The position numbers were made by a program, and so were the translations under genes. This document shows, one piece after another, positions 16,926-25,992 of a stretch of 64,000 nucleotides of DNA. Position 1 is the stretch's first letter; the number at the start of each line of letters is the position of its first letter. The stretch lies in contig CAMATZ010000002.1 of the NCBI GenBank assembly GCA_945861275.1, positions 74,300 to 138,299 on the forward strand, given 5' to 3'. The stretch is from Bordetella parapertussis (GTDB taxonomy: Bacteria; Pseudomonadota; Gammaproteobacteria; Burkholderiales; SG8-41). The notes under the pieces are model-generated. The model ran no database searches. It was not told the origin of the DNA and saw only the letters and a list, made by a program, of their open reading frames with translations.

Positions 16926-18098
16926 TTACTGGGGCGGCTTGAACTGCTTGCTCAGCTTGAGTCCCTGCGCCTGATAGTTGGAGCCGATGCTCACGCCGTA
17001 GAGGCGCTCCGGCTTGCCGAGCAAACGCTCGTAAATCAGGCGCCCGACCCCCTGCCCGTGCTCGATCAGAAACGGCACTTCGTGCGAGCGCACCTCCAGC
17101 ACCGCGCGTGCGCCGTTGACGTCGTTGTTGCCATAGCCGAATCCCGGATCAAAAAACCCTGCGTAGTGGATGCGAAACTCGCCCACCGAGGGATCATACG
17201 GCACCATCGTCGCGGCGAAACTCGGCGGTATGCGGATGCGCTCGCGTGAAATCAGGATGTAAAAATCGTCGGGGTTGAGCACCAGACTGCGATGCGCTTC
17301 ACTGCGCAGCGGTTCCCAGAATTCCACCGGGTCGTAATGGTCGATGCGGCTCAAATCAATCAATGGCGCATGCTGCTTGGCACGATAGCCGACAATGCCG
17401 CCGCTGGTGTCGCCCTCAAGATCGACGGATATCCACAGCCCGTCGTTGACGATGGCGGCCATCGGCGACTCGGCATCCGAATACACCAGTGCGTCCAGCG
17501 ATTGCAACTCGTCAAGCTTTTGATCGGACGGCGGCGGATTGCCGCGCACAAAACGCATTTGATTCAGCCGCGCGCCCTGCTGCGCCAGCACGCTGAAGGT
17601 GCGTGGCACGATTTCGAGATAGAGCTTGCCGCGATACCCTTCGGGCACGCTCTCGAATTCGGTGCCGCCGTCGGCGATCAGGCGCGTGAAAATATCGAGA
17701 CGGCCGGTGGAGCTTTTGGGATTGGATTTGCCCGAAATATCCGCCGGCAGCCGCAGCACTTCCATTAGTTCGGCGATGTAAACACAACCCTTTTCGAACA
17801 CGGTGGGCTGTGTGAGATCGATCTGGTGCATCATCATGCGCTCGATCTTGGCGCTGACCGGCGAGCCCTTGCCCGGCAGAAAACTCGCGCGCACGCGCCA
17901 TGCGGTTGCGCCCAGCCGCAGATCGAGGCTCGCCGGCTGCATCTGCGTGTCTTCAATCGGCGCAGCCGCGTTGATGCGCCCGCCGTTCACCAGCTTTACG
18001 ATATCCTGATACGGCAAAATGCCGGTGGTGAAATCGGCGGTATACGGCTTGAGGTCTTTCTCAAGTTCGGGGAAGAGCGTGCCGAGTTCGCGCTTCAT
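16926..18098 (-). CDS. dcd: 2'-deoxycytidine 5'-triphosphate deaminase, long form
   Basis: A 390-residue protein, twice the length of classical dCTP deaminase, composed of two dUTPase-fold halves. The first half carries the family core: QMQPASLDLRLG near 53, GKSNPKSSTGRLDIF near 124, and EGYRGKLYLEI near 153. The second half repeats a degenerate form (LEVRSHEVPFLIEHGQGVGRLIYERL near 340). It supplies dUTP for dTMP synthesis. It lies in the same minus-strand run as purC and tsaC. Family is known as the separate DCD group in proteobacteria; which half binds nucleotide cannot be told here. Confidence 0.9.
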   Translation of the reverse strand: MKRELGTLFPELEKDLKPYTADFTTGILPYQDIVKLVNGGRINAAAPIEDTQMQPASLDLRLGATAWRVRASFLPGKGSPVSAKIERMMMHQIDLTQPTVFEKGCVYIAELMEVLRLPADISGKSNPKSSTGRLDIFTRLIADGGTEFESVPEGYRGKLYLEIVPRTFSVLAQQGARLNQMRFVRGNPPPSDQKLDELQSLDALVYSDAESPMAAIVNDGLWISVDLEGDTSGGIVGYRAKQHAPLIDLSRIDHYDPVEFWEPLRSEAHRSLVLNPDDFYILISRERIRIPPSFAATMVPYDPSVGEFRIHYAGFFDPGFGYGNNDVNGARAVLEVRSHEVPFLIEHGQGVGRLIYERLLGKPERLYGVSIGSNYQAQGLKLSKQFKPPQ

Positions 18099-18126
18099 CA
18101 GGGTCTGTGGTGACCGGAGCGCGCAA

Positions 18127-19014
18127 TTACTGCGTCAGCAACCGCTGAACTTCGCGATATTTATCCGCAGTCCTGGCGAGCACTTCCGGCGGCGGTGTGG
18201 GCGCGGGCGGCTGTTTGTTCCACATCGTTGTTTCCAGCCAATCGCGGATGATTTGCTTGTCGAAGCTCGGCGGGCTGATGCCGCTGCGATAGTCGGCGGC
18301 GGGCCAGAAACGCGACGAATCCGGGGTGAGAATTTCGTCGATCAGCAGCAGATTATTCTGCGCATCGACACCGAACTCGAATTTGGTGTCGGCGATAATT
18401 ACGCCGCGTGTGGCGGCAAAATCCGCGGCCTCGGTGTAGAGGCGTATCGACACCTCGCGCACCTGCGCTGCGAGTTGAACACCCACCAGCACCTCGACAT
18501 CGGCGTAGGTGATGTTTTCGTCGTGCTCTCCGGCAGGCGCCTTGGATGAGGGCGTGAACAACACCTGCGACAGTTTCTGCGCCTGCTGCAGGCCCGCTGG
18601 CAAACGAATGCCGCACACCGCGCCGGTTTTTTTATACTCGCTCCAGCCCGAGCCGATGAGGTAACCGCGCACCACTGCTTCGACCAGCAACGGTTTTAGT
18701 TTTTTGACCACCATCGAGCGGCCCGCAACTTGCGCACGGTCCGCCTCCGATACCACAGATTCCGGCGCGATGCCGGTCAAGTGATTCGGGATAACGTGAG
18801 CCAATTTCCTGAACCAGAAATTCGACAACTCGGTGAGCACGCGGCCCTTGCCCGGTATCGGCACCGGCAGGATCACATCGAACGCGGAAAGCCGGTCGGT
18901 CTGTATCACCAGCAGTTTGTCGTCGCCCACCGCATACAGATCGCGCACCTTGCCGCGGTGCAGGAAGGGGAGACTGCTGAGTTTGGTTTCGAGTAGGGCG
19001 TCGGTGTTGGGCAT
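18127..19014 (-). CDS. purC: SAICAR synthetase
   Basis: A 295-residue phosphoribosylaminoimidazole-succinocarboxamide synthase of purine synthesis, joining aspartate to CAIR with ATP. Conserved blocks are [26 protein letters not shown] near 22, [18 protein letters not shown] near 113, and [15 protein letters not shown] near 226. Length is normal for the single-domain bacterial type. It follows purE on the same strand with 166 bases between them that hold an inverted repeat, so the two may be transcribed together. Confidence 0.96.
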   Translation of the reverse strand: MPNTDALLETKLSSLPFLHRGKVRDLYAVGDDKLLVIQTDRLSAFDVILPVPIPGKGRVLTELSNFWFRKLAHVIPNHLTGIAPESVVSEADRAQVAGRSMVVKKLKPLLVEAVVRGYLIGSGWSEYKKTGAVCGIRLPAGLQQAQKLSQVLFTPSSKAPAGEHDENITYADVEVLVGVQLAAQVREVSIRLYTEAADFAATRGVIIADTKFEFGVDAQNNLLLIDEILTPDSSRFWPAADYRSGISPPSFDKQIIRDWLETTMWNKQPPAPTPPPEVLARTADKYREVQRLLTQ

Positions 19015-19082
19015 GGTGCGATAGGTTTGGCTGATGGCGTACAGTTTATCCGAGTTTGGTGAAGGTCAAAAACCCACACTGT

Positions 19083-19158
19083 CGTTCCCGCGCAGGCGGG
19101 AACCCATACGGTGCCGCCAGTGGCCAATGTGTTATGGGTTCCCGCCTGCGCGGGAACG
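19083..19158. repeat. Perfect 25-base inverted repeat between purE and purC
   Basis: The arm 19083-19107 (CGTTCCCGCGCAGGCGGGAA then CCCAT) is exactly complementary to 19134-19158, with a 26-base loop. Each arm is itself palindromic around CCCGCxxxxGCGGG. The layout is that of small dispersed intergenic elements, and related structures lie at 22049 and 33665. Confidence 0.85.
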
Positions 19159-19180
19159 ACCCGGTTAGTGGTTTTGGTGT

Positions 19181-19672
19181 CTACAACTCCGGCAGTTTCG
19201 CCGCTTTCACCGCTTCGGTTTGTTTCTTGCGAAAAGCGATCAGCTTCTTCGCCAGCGCAGCATCGTGCATCGCCAGCATCGCCACCGCGAACAACCCGGC
19301 ATTCGCTGATCCCGCCTCACCGATGGCGAACGTCGCGACCGGAATGCCTTTGGGCATCTGCACCATCGACAGCAGCGAATCAAGTCCGCCCAGATGTTTC
19401 GACGGCATCGGCACCGCCAGCACCGGCAGCGTGGTCTTCGCCGCGGCGACACCCGCGAGATGCGCCGCGCCCCCCGCGCCGGCGATGAAACACCGCGCGC
19501 CGCCGGCAATCATTTTTTCCATCCATTCGATCAGCAGATCGGGGGTACGGTGCGCCGACAACGCGCGCGCCTCGTAAGCGACGCCGAAATCCTTGAGTTG
19601 TTGCGCGGCGTGCTTCATGACATCCCAGTCACTGGTACTGCCCATGACGATGCCCACTAGCGGATTGCTCAT
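19181..19672 (-). CDS. purE: N5-CAIR mutase
   Basis: A 163-residue enzyme of purine synthesis that converts N5-CAIR to CAIR. Class I motifs are clear: [14 protein letters not shown] at the start, SAHRTPDLL near 46, and [14 protein letters not shown] near 70. The ATG at 19672 has GGAG nine bases upstream, so longer upstream frames are rejected. Class I PurE depends on PurK for its substrate, and purK, usually the next gene in related bacteria, is not in this window. Confidence 0.96.
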   Translation of the reverse strand: MSNPLVGIVMGSTSDWDVMKHAAQQLKDFGVAYEARALSAHRTPDLLIEWMEKMIAGGARCFIAGAGGAAHLAGVAAAKTTLPVLAVPMPSKHLGGLDSLLSMVQMPKGIPVATFAIGEAGSANAGLFAVAMLAMHDAALAKKLIAFRKKQTEAVKAAKLPEL

Positions 19673-19943
19673 AGCGAAAACTCCAATGCGCTGAGAAAGG
19701 GCGTTATTGTAGCCGAAGCCCCGCCTGCGCAAGATGGTTACACAAGGTATTTTCAATGGCTTCCACTACCCCCGCCCGCTACGCGCACGTCACCAGCGCG
19801 CGCTGTTTGCGGGTCATCTCGTTTGCATGGGCAACATTACGAAACGTAATCGGTTGGCCCAAATAATCGTATCCATCGCGAATCTGAATGCATGAAATAT
19901 TTGATGACTGCGGATCTACCCCCAATTTGATTAAAATACTTCC

Positions 19944-20600
19944 ATGACCCCATCCATTGAAGACCTTTTCACTCACAACCGTGCGTGGGCCGCGCAGATT
20001 GAGCAGGAACGCCCCGGCTTTTTCGCCAGCCTGATCGAACAGCAAACGCCTAAATACATGTGGATAGGCTGTTCCGACAGCCGCGTGCCGGCCAACCAGA
20101 TCACCGGCCTGGAGCCGGGCGAAATATTCGTGCATCGCAATGTGGCCAATATCGTGGTTCACTCCGACCTTAATGCCTTGTCGGCCATCCAATTCGCGGT
20201 GGAGCTGCTTAAGGTCGAGCACATCATGGTGGTCGGACACTACGGTTGTAGCGGCGTTCAAGCGGGTCTCGAAGGCCGGCGTATCGGGCTGGCCGATAAC
20301 TGGATTCGGCATGTGCAGGATGTGCGTGACCGCCACTGGCATTTGCTCAACGGCATGCCGCCGGAAAAACGCGCCCATGCGCTGTGCGAGCTCAACGTGA
20401 TTGAACAGGTGGTCAATGTCTGTGTCAGCACAGTGATGGTCGATGCCTGGGCCAAGGCGCAGCAGGTGAGCATCCATGGTTGGGCCTTCGGTGTGCATGA
20501 CGGCTTGTTGCACGACCTCGAAATGACCATTAGCAGCACCGATTCAATCGAGTCGCTGTATCAAAGCGCGCTGAAGAGCGTGATCGCGGCCCACAGTTAA
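19944..20600 (+). CDS. can: Beta-class carbonic anhydrase
   Basis: A 218-residue enzyme that interconverts CO2 and bicarbonate. Zinc ligands and the Asp/Arg dyad are present: CSDSR (Cys43, Asp45, Arg47), and HYGC (His99, Cys102). RNVANIV near 65 is also typical. Length matches the E. coli Can type, and no signal peptide is seen, so it is cytosolic. It is the first plus-strand gene after the divergent purE. A MmgE/PrpD gene follows with only 25 bases between them. Confidence 0.95.
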   Translation: MTPSIEDLFTHNRAWAAQIEQERPGFFASLIEQQTPKYMWIGCSDSRVPANQITGLEPGEIFVHRNVANIVVHSDLNALSAIQFAVELLKVEHIMVVGHYGCSGVQAGLEGRRIGLADNWIRHVQDVRDRHWHLLNGMPPEKRAHALCELNVIEQVVNVCVSTVMVDAWAKAQQVSIHGWAFGVHDGLLHDLEMTISSTDSIESLYQSALKSVIAAHS

Positions 20601-20625
20601 GACTTTCAATTTTTTGGAGCGCTCC

Positions 20626-22020
20626 ATGGCAAAGAAATCCCCACCTGACATCTCTCCGGTGATGCAAGGCCTTGCGACCTACATCTCGCAAGCCACCAAA
20701 AAACCGCCGCCCAAAGAAGTGGTGGAGCGCACTAAGCATCATCTGCTCGACACTCTCGCCGCCATGGTTTCCGGCTCGCGCCTGCCGCCGGGGCGCGCGG
20801 CGATTTCGTATATCAAGACTTTGGGTGGCACCAAACAATCGGTGGTGATCGGCAGCAGGTTTGTCACCACCGCGGAACACGCTGCGCTCGCCAACGGCAT
20901 GCTGGCGCACGCCGACGAAACCGATGATTCACACGCGCCTTCGCTCACCCATCCCGGCTGCGGCGTGGTGCCCGCCGCACTCGCCATGGGCGAACGCGAG
21001 CACTGCAACGGCACGCAACTGCTGCGCGCGGTGGCACTGGGTTACGACGTCGGCAGCCGATTATCGCTGTCACTGCATGCGCATGATTTCCGTGAAGCCG
21101 GCCACTCCACGCATACCTTTGGCCCGATGTTCGGCGCGGCGGCGGCGGCGGGCGCGCTCGCCAAACTCAACTACGACCAATGCCGCCATCTGCTGTCGTA
21201 CACCGTGCAGCAGGCTTCCGGCGTGTCGTGCTGGATGCGCGATGAGGAGCACATCGAAAAAGCGTTCGACTTCGGCGGCATGCCCGCGCGCAACGGCACC
21301 GCGGCAGCGGCGATGGTGTCGCACGGCTTTACCGGCGTCGAAGACGCGCTGTCCGGCGAACGCAATTTCTTTCACGCCTACAACGAGGAACGGCGCATCG
21401 GCAAGCCGCCGCAGCCGGAGCGGCTGATCGAAGAACTCGGCAGTCGCTACGAAGTCATGCGCACCAACATCAAGCGCTGGTCGGTAGGGTCTCCCATACA
21501 GGCGCCTCTCGACGGGCTGCTGGAACTGATCCGTGCCAACAAGGTAACCGCCGATCAGGTGGAGAATCTCACCGTGCGCGTGGCGCATCAGGGCGCCAAC
21601 ACCACCGACAACCGGCACATGCCCGACATTTGCATGCAGCACATGTGCGCGGTGATGCTGATCGACGGCATCGTGACCTTTGAATCCGCGCACGACGAAA
21701 AACGCATGAAAAATCCCAAAGTGCTCGCCGTGCGCAGCCGCGTCACGCTGCTGGGCGACGACGAAATGGCCGCCGCCATGCCCGCACGCCAATGCCGGCT
21801 CGCGCTCAAACTCAAAGACGGCCGCCAACTCAACATTCACGTCAAAGCGGTGCTCGGCACTGCGCAAAATCCGATGACGCGCGCGCAGGTCGATGAAAAA
21901 TGTTTTCACCTGATGGCGCCGATACTCGGCAAAACGCGTGCGCGCAAACTGTGCGATGCGGTGTGGGCTATCGAAAGCATCAACGACGTGCGCAAGTTGA
22001 GGCCGTTGTTGACGGCGTAA
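20626..22020 (+). CDS. MmgE/PrpD family protein
   Basis: A 464-residue member of the family that includes 2-methylcitrate dehydratase and aconitate decarboxylase. Typical blocks are LLDTLAAMVSGSRLPPG near 38, HADETDDSHAPSLTHPGCGVVPAALA near 93 (the DD.H..S..HPG site), and GAAAAAGALAKL near 168. The ATG at 20626 follows GGAG by six bases. The genomic setting (Bug receptors, CoA enzymes) suggests a tricarboxylic or unsaturated acid lyase rather than the methylcitrate cycle, since prpB/prpC are not close. Substrate unknown. Confidence 0.88.
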   Translation: MAKKSPPDISPVMQGLATYISQATKKPPPKEVVERTKHHLLDTLAAMVSGSRLPPGRAAISYIKTLGGTKQSVVIGSRFVTTAEHAALANGMLAHADETDDSHAPSLTHPGCGVVPAALAMGEREHCNGTQLLRAVALGYDVGSRLSLSLHAHDFREAGHSTHTFGPMFGAAAAAGALAKLNYDQCRHLLSYTVQQASGVSCWMRDEEHIEKAFDFGGMPARNGTAAAAMVSHGFTGVEDALSGERNFFHAYNEERRIGKPPQPERLIEELGSRYEVMRTNIKRWSVGSPIQAPLDGLLELIRANKVTADQVENLTVRVAHQGANTTDNRHMPDICMQHMCAVMLIDGIVTFESAHDEKRMKNPKVLAVRSRVTLLGDDEMAAAMPARQCRLALKLKDGRQLNIHVKAVLGTAQNPMTRAQVDEKCFHLMAPILGKTRARKLCDAVWAIESINDVRKLRPLLTA

Positions 22021-22048
22021 CATCCGACGTCCGAAAAATCCCTACACC

Positions 22049-22183
22049 CGTCATACCGGCGCAAGCCGGTATCCAGTGCGTGTCCTCATGCGCAGCATCT
22101 TAAATGATCCTTCGGAACGCGAATAGCGCCCCCAACCTACCTTCCCCCAAGGGAAGGGGATACCGGCTTGCGCCGGAATGACG
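22049..22183. repeat. Inverted-repeat element, 26-base arms
   Basis: Left arm 22049-22074 (CGTCATACCGGCGCAAGCCG then GTATCC) and right arm 22158-22183 are complementary with one mismatch in 26. They bracket about 80 bases that include an inner hairpin (CTTCCCCCAAGGGAAG). The element fills most of the gap between the PrpD and methyltransferase genes. Confidence 0.82.
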
Positions 22184-22285
22184 AGGTTGGTGTTGATGTG
22201 CTTGAGCGTCATGCCATGTCTTTGAATGTTCTGAAGAGCAAGCGACGACGCCGGCGCCGAAGACGGGTGATGCTATGATCGCCCG

Positions 22286-23431
22286 ATGCATCCCACTCTA
22301 ACCTGGAAAGAAGCGCGCACGACGCACAGCGTGCGCTGGCGTTCCGAGAGCGGCCTGCCGCCGCCCAAGCGCGTGATCGTCGCTGATGACACCCTGAAAG
22401 CGGATGCCGCGTATCACCACACCTGCGAAGGCACGGCGCTGCTGTGGCGCGGCGACTTTCAGAACGCGAAAATGCTGTTGCAGGCCATAGCACGCCGCGC
22501 GGACAATCGCGCGCGCGCGGCGCTTGAGGCGAATAAAGCCGACGCTACGCCCGTGGCATTCCCGCAGGCGTTTCATTTGCATCGGCAGGCGCAGGCGCAA
22601 CGCGCGCGCATGCTCGGCATGCTGCTGATTCCGTTCGACGCCGGCCATGTCATCCCGCTCGGGCGCGCGCCGGATGTGCAATTGGCGTGTTATCAAGTCC
22701 ACGGCGCGGCGGACCAGCCTTACGTCATGTCGCTGCGCGAGCTGCTGGGGATTATCGGCGCGCACGAGTGGCGCAAGAGCGGCATCGACCTCACTGCGAC
22801 CGGCGGACGCATCCATCCGCACTACGGCGTGTTTGCGCCGGTGCGCAGCGAATATGTGCAACTGGTGGCGGAAGCGCCGCTACCTTCCACGGCGCTGGCC
22901 TTCGATATCGGCACCGGCACCGGCGTGCTGGCTGCTGTGCTCGCGCGCCGCAGTGTGGCGCGGGTCATCGCCACCGAGAGCGATGCACGTGCGCTGGCCT
23001 GCGCGCGCGAGAACATTGCGCAATTGGGGCTGGGGACTCGCGTTGAAGTGGTGGAAGCGAATCTGTTCCCCGCGGGGCGCGCGCCGCTGATCGTGTGCAA
23101 CCCGCCGTGGATACCGTCGAAGCCCAGCTCGCCGCTGGAACACGCCATCTATGATTTTGAAAGCCGCATGCTGCGCGGCTTTCTCGACGATCTGGCTGCG
23201 CATCTCGCGCCCGGCGGCGAAGGCTGGTTGCTACTGTCGGATATCGCCGAGCACCTGGGCTTGCGCACGCGCGCGGAGTTGCTGGCGTGGATAGCAAAAG
23301 CAGGATTGAAGGTGCAGGGAAAAATCGACATCAAGCCCAAACATCCGCGCGCCGCGGATGTGACCGATCCGCTGCACCAGGCGCGGGCAGCGGAGGTTAC
23401 TTCGTTGTGGCGGTTAGCGGCCCTCGCTTGA
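22286..23431 (+). CDS. SAM-dependent methyltransferase, HemK/PrmC-like
   Basis: A 381-residue protein with a class I methyltransferase domain in its second half: motif I FDIGTGTGVLAAVLAR at 206-221, an acidic TESDARALACAREN after it, and NPPW at 272-275, the glutamine/amino-group methylase signature. The first 190 residues (HTCEGTALLWRGDFQNAK near 45, AFPQAFHLHRQAQ near 91) are not those of PrmC. It probably methylates an amide or amino nitrogen of a protein or rRNA. A decayed partial copy of its catalytic region lies at 27645-27799. Confidence 0.88.
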   Translation: MHPTLTWKEARTTHSVRWRSESGLPPPKRVIVADDTLKADAAYHHTCEGTALLWRGDFQNAKMLLQAIARRADNRARAALEANKADATPVAFPQAFHLHRQAQAQRARMLGMLLIPFDAGHVIPLGRAPDVQLACYQVHGAADQPYVMSLRELLGIIGAHEWRKSGIDLTATGGRIHPHYGVFAPVRSEYVQLVAEAPLPSTALAFDIGTGTGVLAAVLARRSVARVIATESDARALACARENIAQLGLGTRVEVVEANLFPAGRAPLIVCNPPWIPSKPSSPLEHAIYDFESRMLRGFLDDLAAHLAPGGEGWLLLSDIAEHLGLRTRAELLAWIAKAGLKVQGKIDIKPKHPRAADVTDPLHQARAAEVTSLWRLAALA

Positions 23432-23456
23432 TACGCAAGCCATTAATTAACGGGCC

Positions 23457-24443
23457 TCAGTTCCCCGACACCTGAATACCCGCATCGCGTACCGCTTTTG
23501 TCCAGCGTGCAAGCTCGCTGCGCACCCATGCACTGAGCTCCTGCGGTGTACTGCCGGCCGGCTCCATGCCGATCAACTCGATTTGCTTGCTGAACTCGGT
23601 GTTTGCCAACGCTCGTTTCATCTCCGCGTTGAGCTTGTTGATGATTGGTGCAGGCGTGCCCGCGGGCGCGAAGATTCCATACCAGCCGTCATTGATGAAT
23701 CCGGGCAGTAACTCGGCGATCGTGGGCAACTCGGGCATGCTGCGCAATCGCTTGGAATGGCCGGTAGCGAGCGCGCGGATTCTCCCCGCCGCGACTTGCG
23801 GCTGAGTGCCGGTGACGCTGCCGAACACTGCTTGGATGCGGCCCCCAAGGAGATCGATCATCGCCGGGGCGACGCCCTTATAGGGCACGTGTAGGAACTT
23901 CGCACCAGTCGTCGTGTTGAGCAGCGCGATACTCAGATGGCCTGGTGTCCCGGCACCGGGCGAGCCGAAGTTAATTTTGTCCGGCTGTGCTTTCGAAAGA
24001 TCGATCAGCTCCCTAGTGTCTTTCGCCGCTACGGAAGGATGCACGACCAGGAGTTGCGGCACGTAGGCTGCGAGCCCCACGGGGGCGAAATCCTTGACTG
24101 GATCATATTCAAGCTTGGTTCCAAAGGCGGGGTTGGTGGACAGTCCGGAGGAGGCGCCCAGCACCAGCGTGTAGCCGTCTGGTGCAGCTTTGGCTGCCAG
24201 CGTATGGGCGATTGCGGTGCCGGCGCCGGGGCGGTTATCGGCGATTACCGACACGCCAAACTTGTCCGCAAACCAGGCGCCGAACGCGCGCGCCAGCGGA
24301 TCAGCGGAACCCCCGGGCGGAAACGGCACGAGCAAACGAATCGGCCTGGTCGGGTAAGTGGTCTGCGCTGCGTGAGTCGCCGTGGCTACAGCGAGCAGCG
24401 CGAGGCCCGCGGAAACGATGCTCAACAGTGAACGTGCCAACAT
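23457..24443 (-). CDS. Bug/TctC-family periplasmic receptor
   Basis: A 328-residue receptor. Translation from the ATG at 24443, with GGAGGAG upstream, gives a clean signal peptide (MLARSLLSIVSAGLALLAVA, ending THAAQ). The mature part begins TYPTRPIRLLVPFPPGGSAD, including the PGG..D carboxylate-binding loop. NDGWYGIFAPAGTPAP near 240 is the usual late block. It follows a second receptor on the same strand by 130 bases. No membrane transport partner is nearby. Confidence 0.92.
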   Translation of the reverse strand: MLARSLLSIVSAGLALLAVATATHAAQTTYPTRPIRLLVPFPPGGSADPLARAFGAWFADKFGVSVIADNRPGAGTAIAHTLAAKAAPDGYTLVLGASSGLSTNPAFGTKLEYDPVKDFAPVGLAAYVPQLLVVHPSVAAKDTRELIDLSKAQPDKINFGSPGAGTPGHLSIALLNTTTGAKFLHVPYKGVAPAMIDLLGGRIQAVFGSVTGTQPQVAAGRIRALATGHSKRLRSMPELPTIAELLPGFINDGWYGIFAPAGTPAPIINKLNAEMKRALANTEFSKQIELIGMEPAGSTPQELSAWVRSELARWTKAVRDAGIQVSGN

Positions 24444-24573
24444 GGTTATGTCTCCTCCACAGGTACAGGTTCGACAAAGCATGGCATTGCTATTGCCGCA
24501 AAGCAAATCCGTGGAAATACTTAGTCGATGCGGCGAACCCTGTACGACCCTGGCCGTTGGCTTACGGCAACCC

Positions 24574-25599
24574 TCACTCGGGTTTGATGCCGGCCTCGCG
24601 CACGATCTTGCTGAATTTCGCAACTTCGTCACGAATATACCTGTCGAACCCTTCCGGCGTGGTGGGCGCGGGATCGGCCCCTAGCGCGAGCAATCGCCCT
24701 CGGATCTCTGGCAGTTCCAGGATGCGCGTAATTTCGCCATTCAGTTTGACCAGCACCGGCTTCGGTGTCTTGCCTGGCGCAAGAAGGCCAAACCAGGGGT
24801 CGAACGCAAAGCTCGTGATGCCGGCTTCGGCGACGGTAGGCAAATCGGGTTGCGCAGGCGAACGCTTTGCGGTCGAGGCAGCGAGCGCGAGCAGCCTGCC
24901 ATCGCGGGTAAGCGACAAGGTATTCACCACCGGTGAGAAATTAAACTGGACCGCACCCGAGATCACAGCAGTCAGGGCATCAGGAATGCCCTTGTACGCA
25001 ATGTGTGCTGCCTGAATTCCGGTCAGCGTCTTGAACAACTCGCCGGCGAGGTGATTGGCGCTGCCGATGCCGGGCGAGGAAAAGTTAAAATTCCCCTGCC
25101 GTGTTTTGGCGAGTGCGACCAGCTCTTTCACCGCTTTCACACCCAGCGCAGGCGACACCACCAAAATGCTGGGCACGTTGGCTATCCGGTTCACGCCCGC
25201 GAAATCCTTGATCGTGTCATAAGGGAGCTTCGCGTACATGGCAGCGGTCGCGGCATGGCCGGCCGAGACCATCAGCAACGTATAGCCATCTGACGGCGCA
25301 GTTGCCACCGTGGTCGAGGCGACGATTCCGCCGGCGCTGGGGCGATTGTCGACGATGACCGGTTGTCCCCATGATTCCACCAGCTTCTGGCCAACGGTGC
25401 GCGCAAGCACGTCAGTGGTGCTGCCGGCAGTGAACCCAACAACGATGCGGATGGGTTTCGCCGGATAGGACTGTGCCAGAGCAGGGACATTGAAGATCAT
25501 GGAAATCCATGCCAGCGGCGTCAGTGCCGCAACGATCATTACTTCTCTTGCTTTGCTAACATTCCTGAACCACGAAAAATTTCTCTGCAGATCAATCAT
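24574..25599 (-). CDS. Bug/TctC-family periplasmic receptor
   Basis: A receptor of about 341 residues from the ATG at 25599; an ATG at 25539 is an alternative that would remove the basic N-terminal region of the signal peptide. The hydrophobic core MIVAALTPLAWISMIFNVPA ends at ALAQ. The mature start SYPAKPIRIVVGFTAGSTTD has TAGSTTD in place of the common PGG..D, so the ligand may differ. FDPWFGLLAPGKTPKP is the late family block. It is divergent from the Baeyer-Villiger monooxygenase gene, suggesting shared control. Confidence 0.9.
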   Translation of the reverse strand: MIDLQRNFSWFRNVSKAREVMIVAALTPLAWISMIFNVPALAQSYPAKPIRIVVGFTAGSTTDVLARTVGQKLVESWGQPVIVDNRPSAGGIVASTTVATAPSDGYTLLMVSAGHAATAAMYAKLPYDTIKDFAGVNRIANVPSILVVSPALGVKAVKELVALAKTRQGNFNFSSPGIGSANHLAGELFKTLTGIQAAHIAYKGIPDALTAVISGAVQFNFSPVVNTLSLTRDGRLLALAASTAKRSPAQPDLPTVAEAGITSFAFDPWFGLLAPGKTPKPVLVKLNGEITRILELPEIRGRLLALGADPAPTTPEGFDRYIRDEVAKFSKIVREAGIKPE

Positions 25600-25992
25600 G
25601 CGCGCTGCCTTTTGCTGAGGGCGCACCGTGTTACGCCGAAGGGACGGAGATTGGGAGCGCACTACGCACGCACCAACGGTCTTTCTATGATCAATAGTAG
25701 GTGATTAACCATTGCATCACAACGCGTCGTTTTAACCGGCGTTGCCTGCAATTTGAAACCTACCTGGCACTGCCGGCAGCGACTTGTTGGGCAGCATCGC
25801 AGACGCGTGACAGCTTGTGTCCTATTCTGCGTAATTTGCGCGGCAGGCTCGTCTCAAGCGGCGCGCAGATCACCGAACCTGCGCAGAGGATTGCGTAGTT
25901 GGCCAAAACAGCGTGAAATAGCATCTGGTTGGCCATGCATCGGGCATCTCCAACCGGCGTGTAAGGTCATTTTGTTTCGAGGAATGAAATTC
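25600..25992. other. Divergent gap between a Bug gene and the monooxygenase
   Basis: About 390 bases between divergent starts. A plus-strand open frame through it is continuous with the monooxygenase but encodes Arg/Cys-rich sequence without domain character, so I treat it as non-coding regulatory space. No operator or clear sigma-70 pair was identified. Confidence 0.45.

Noticed and set aside
25753-25992. 80-residue extension of the monooxygenase
   Set aside because: Arg/Cys-rich sequence without similarity to the family; a good ribosome site precedes the start at 25993.
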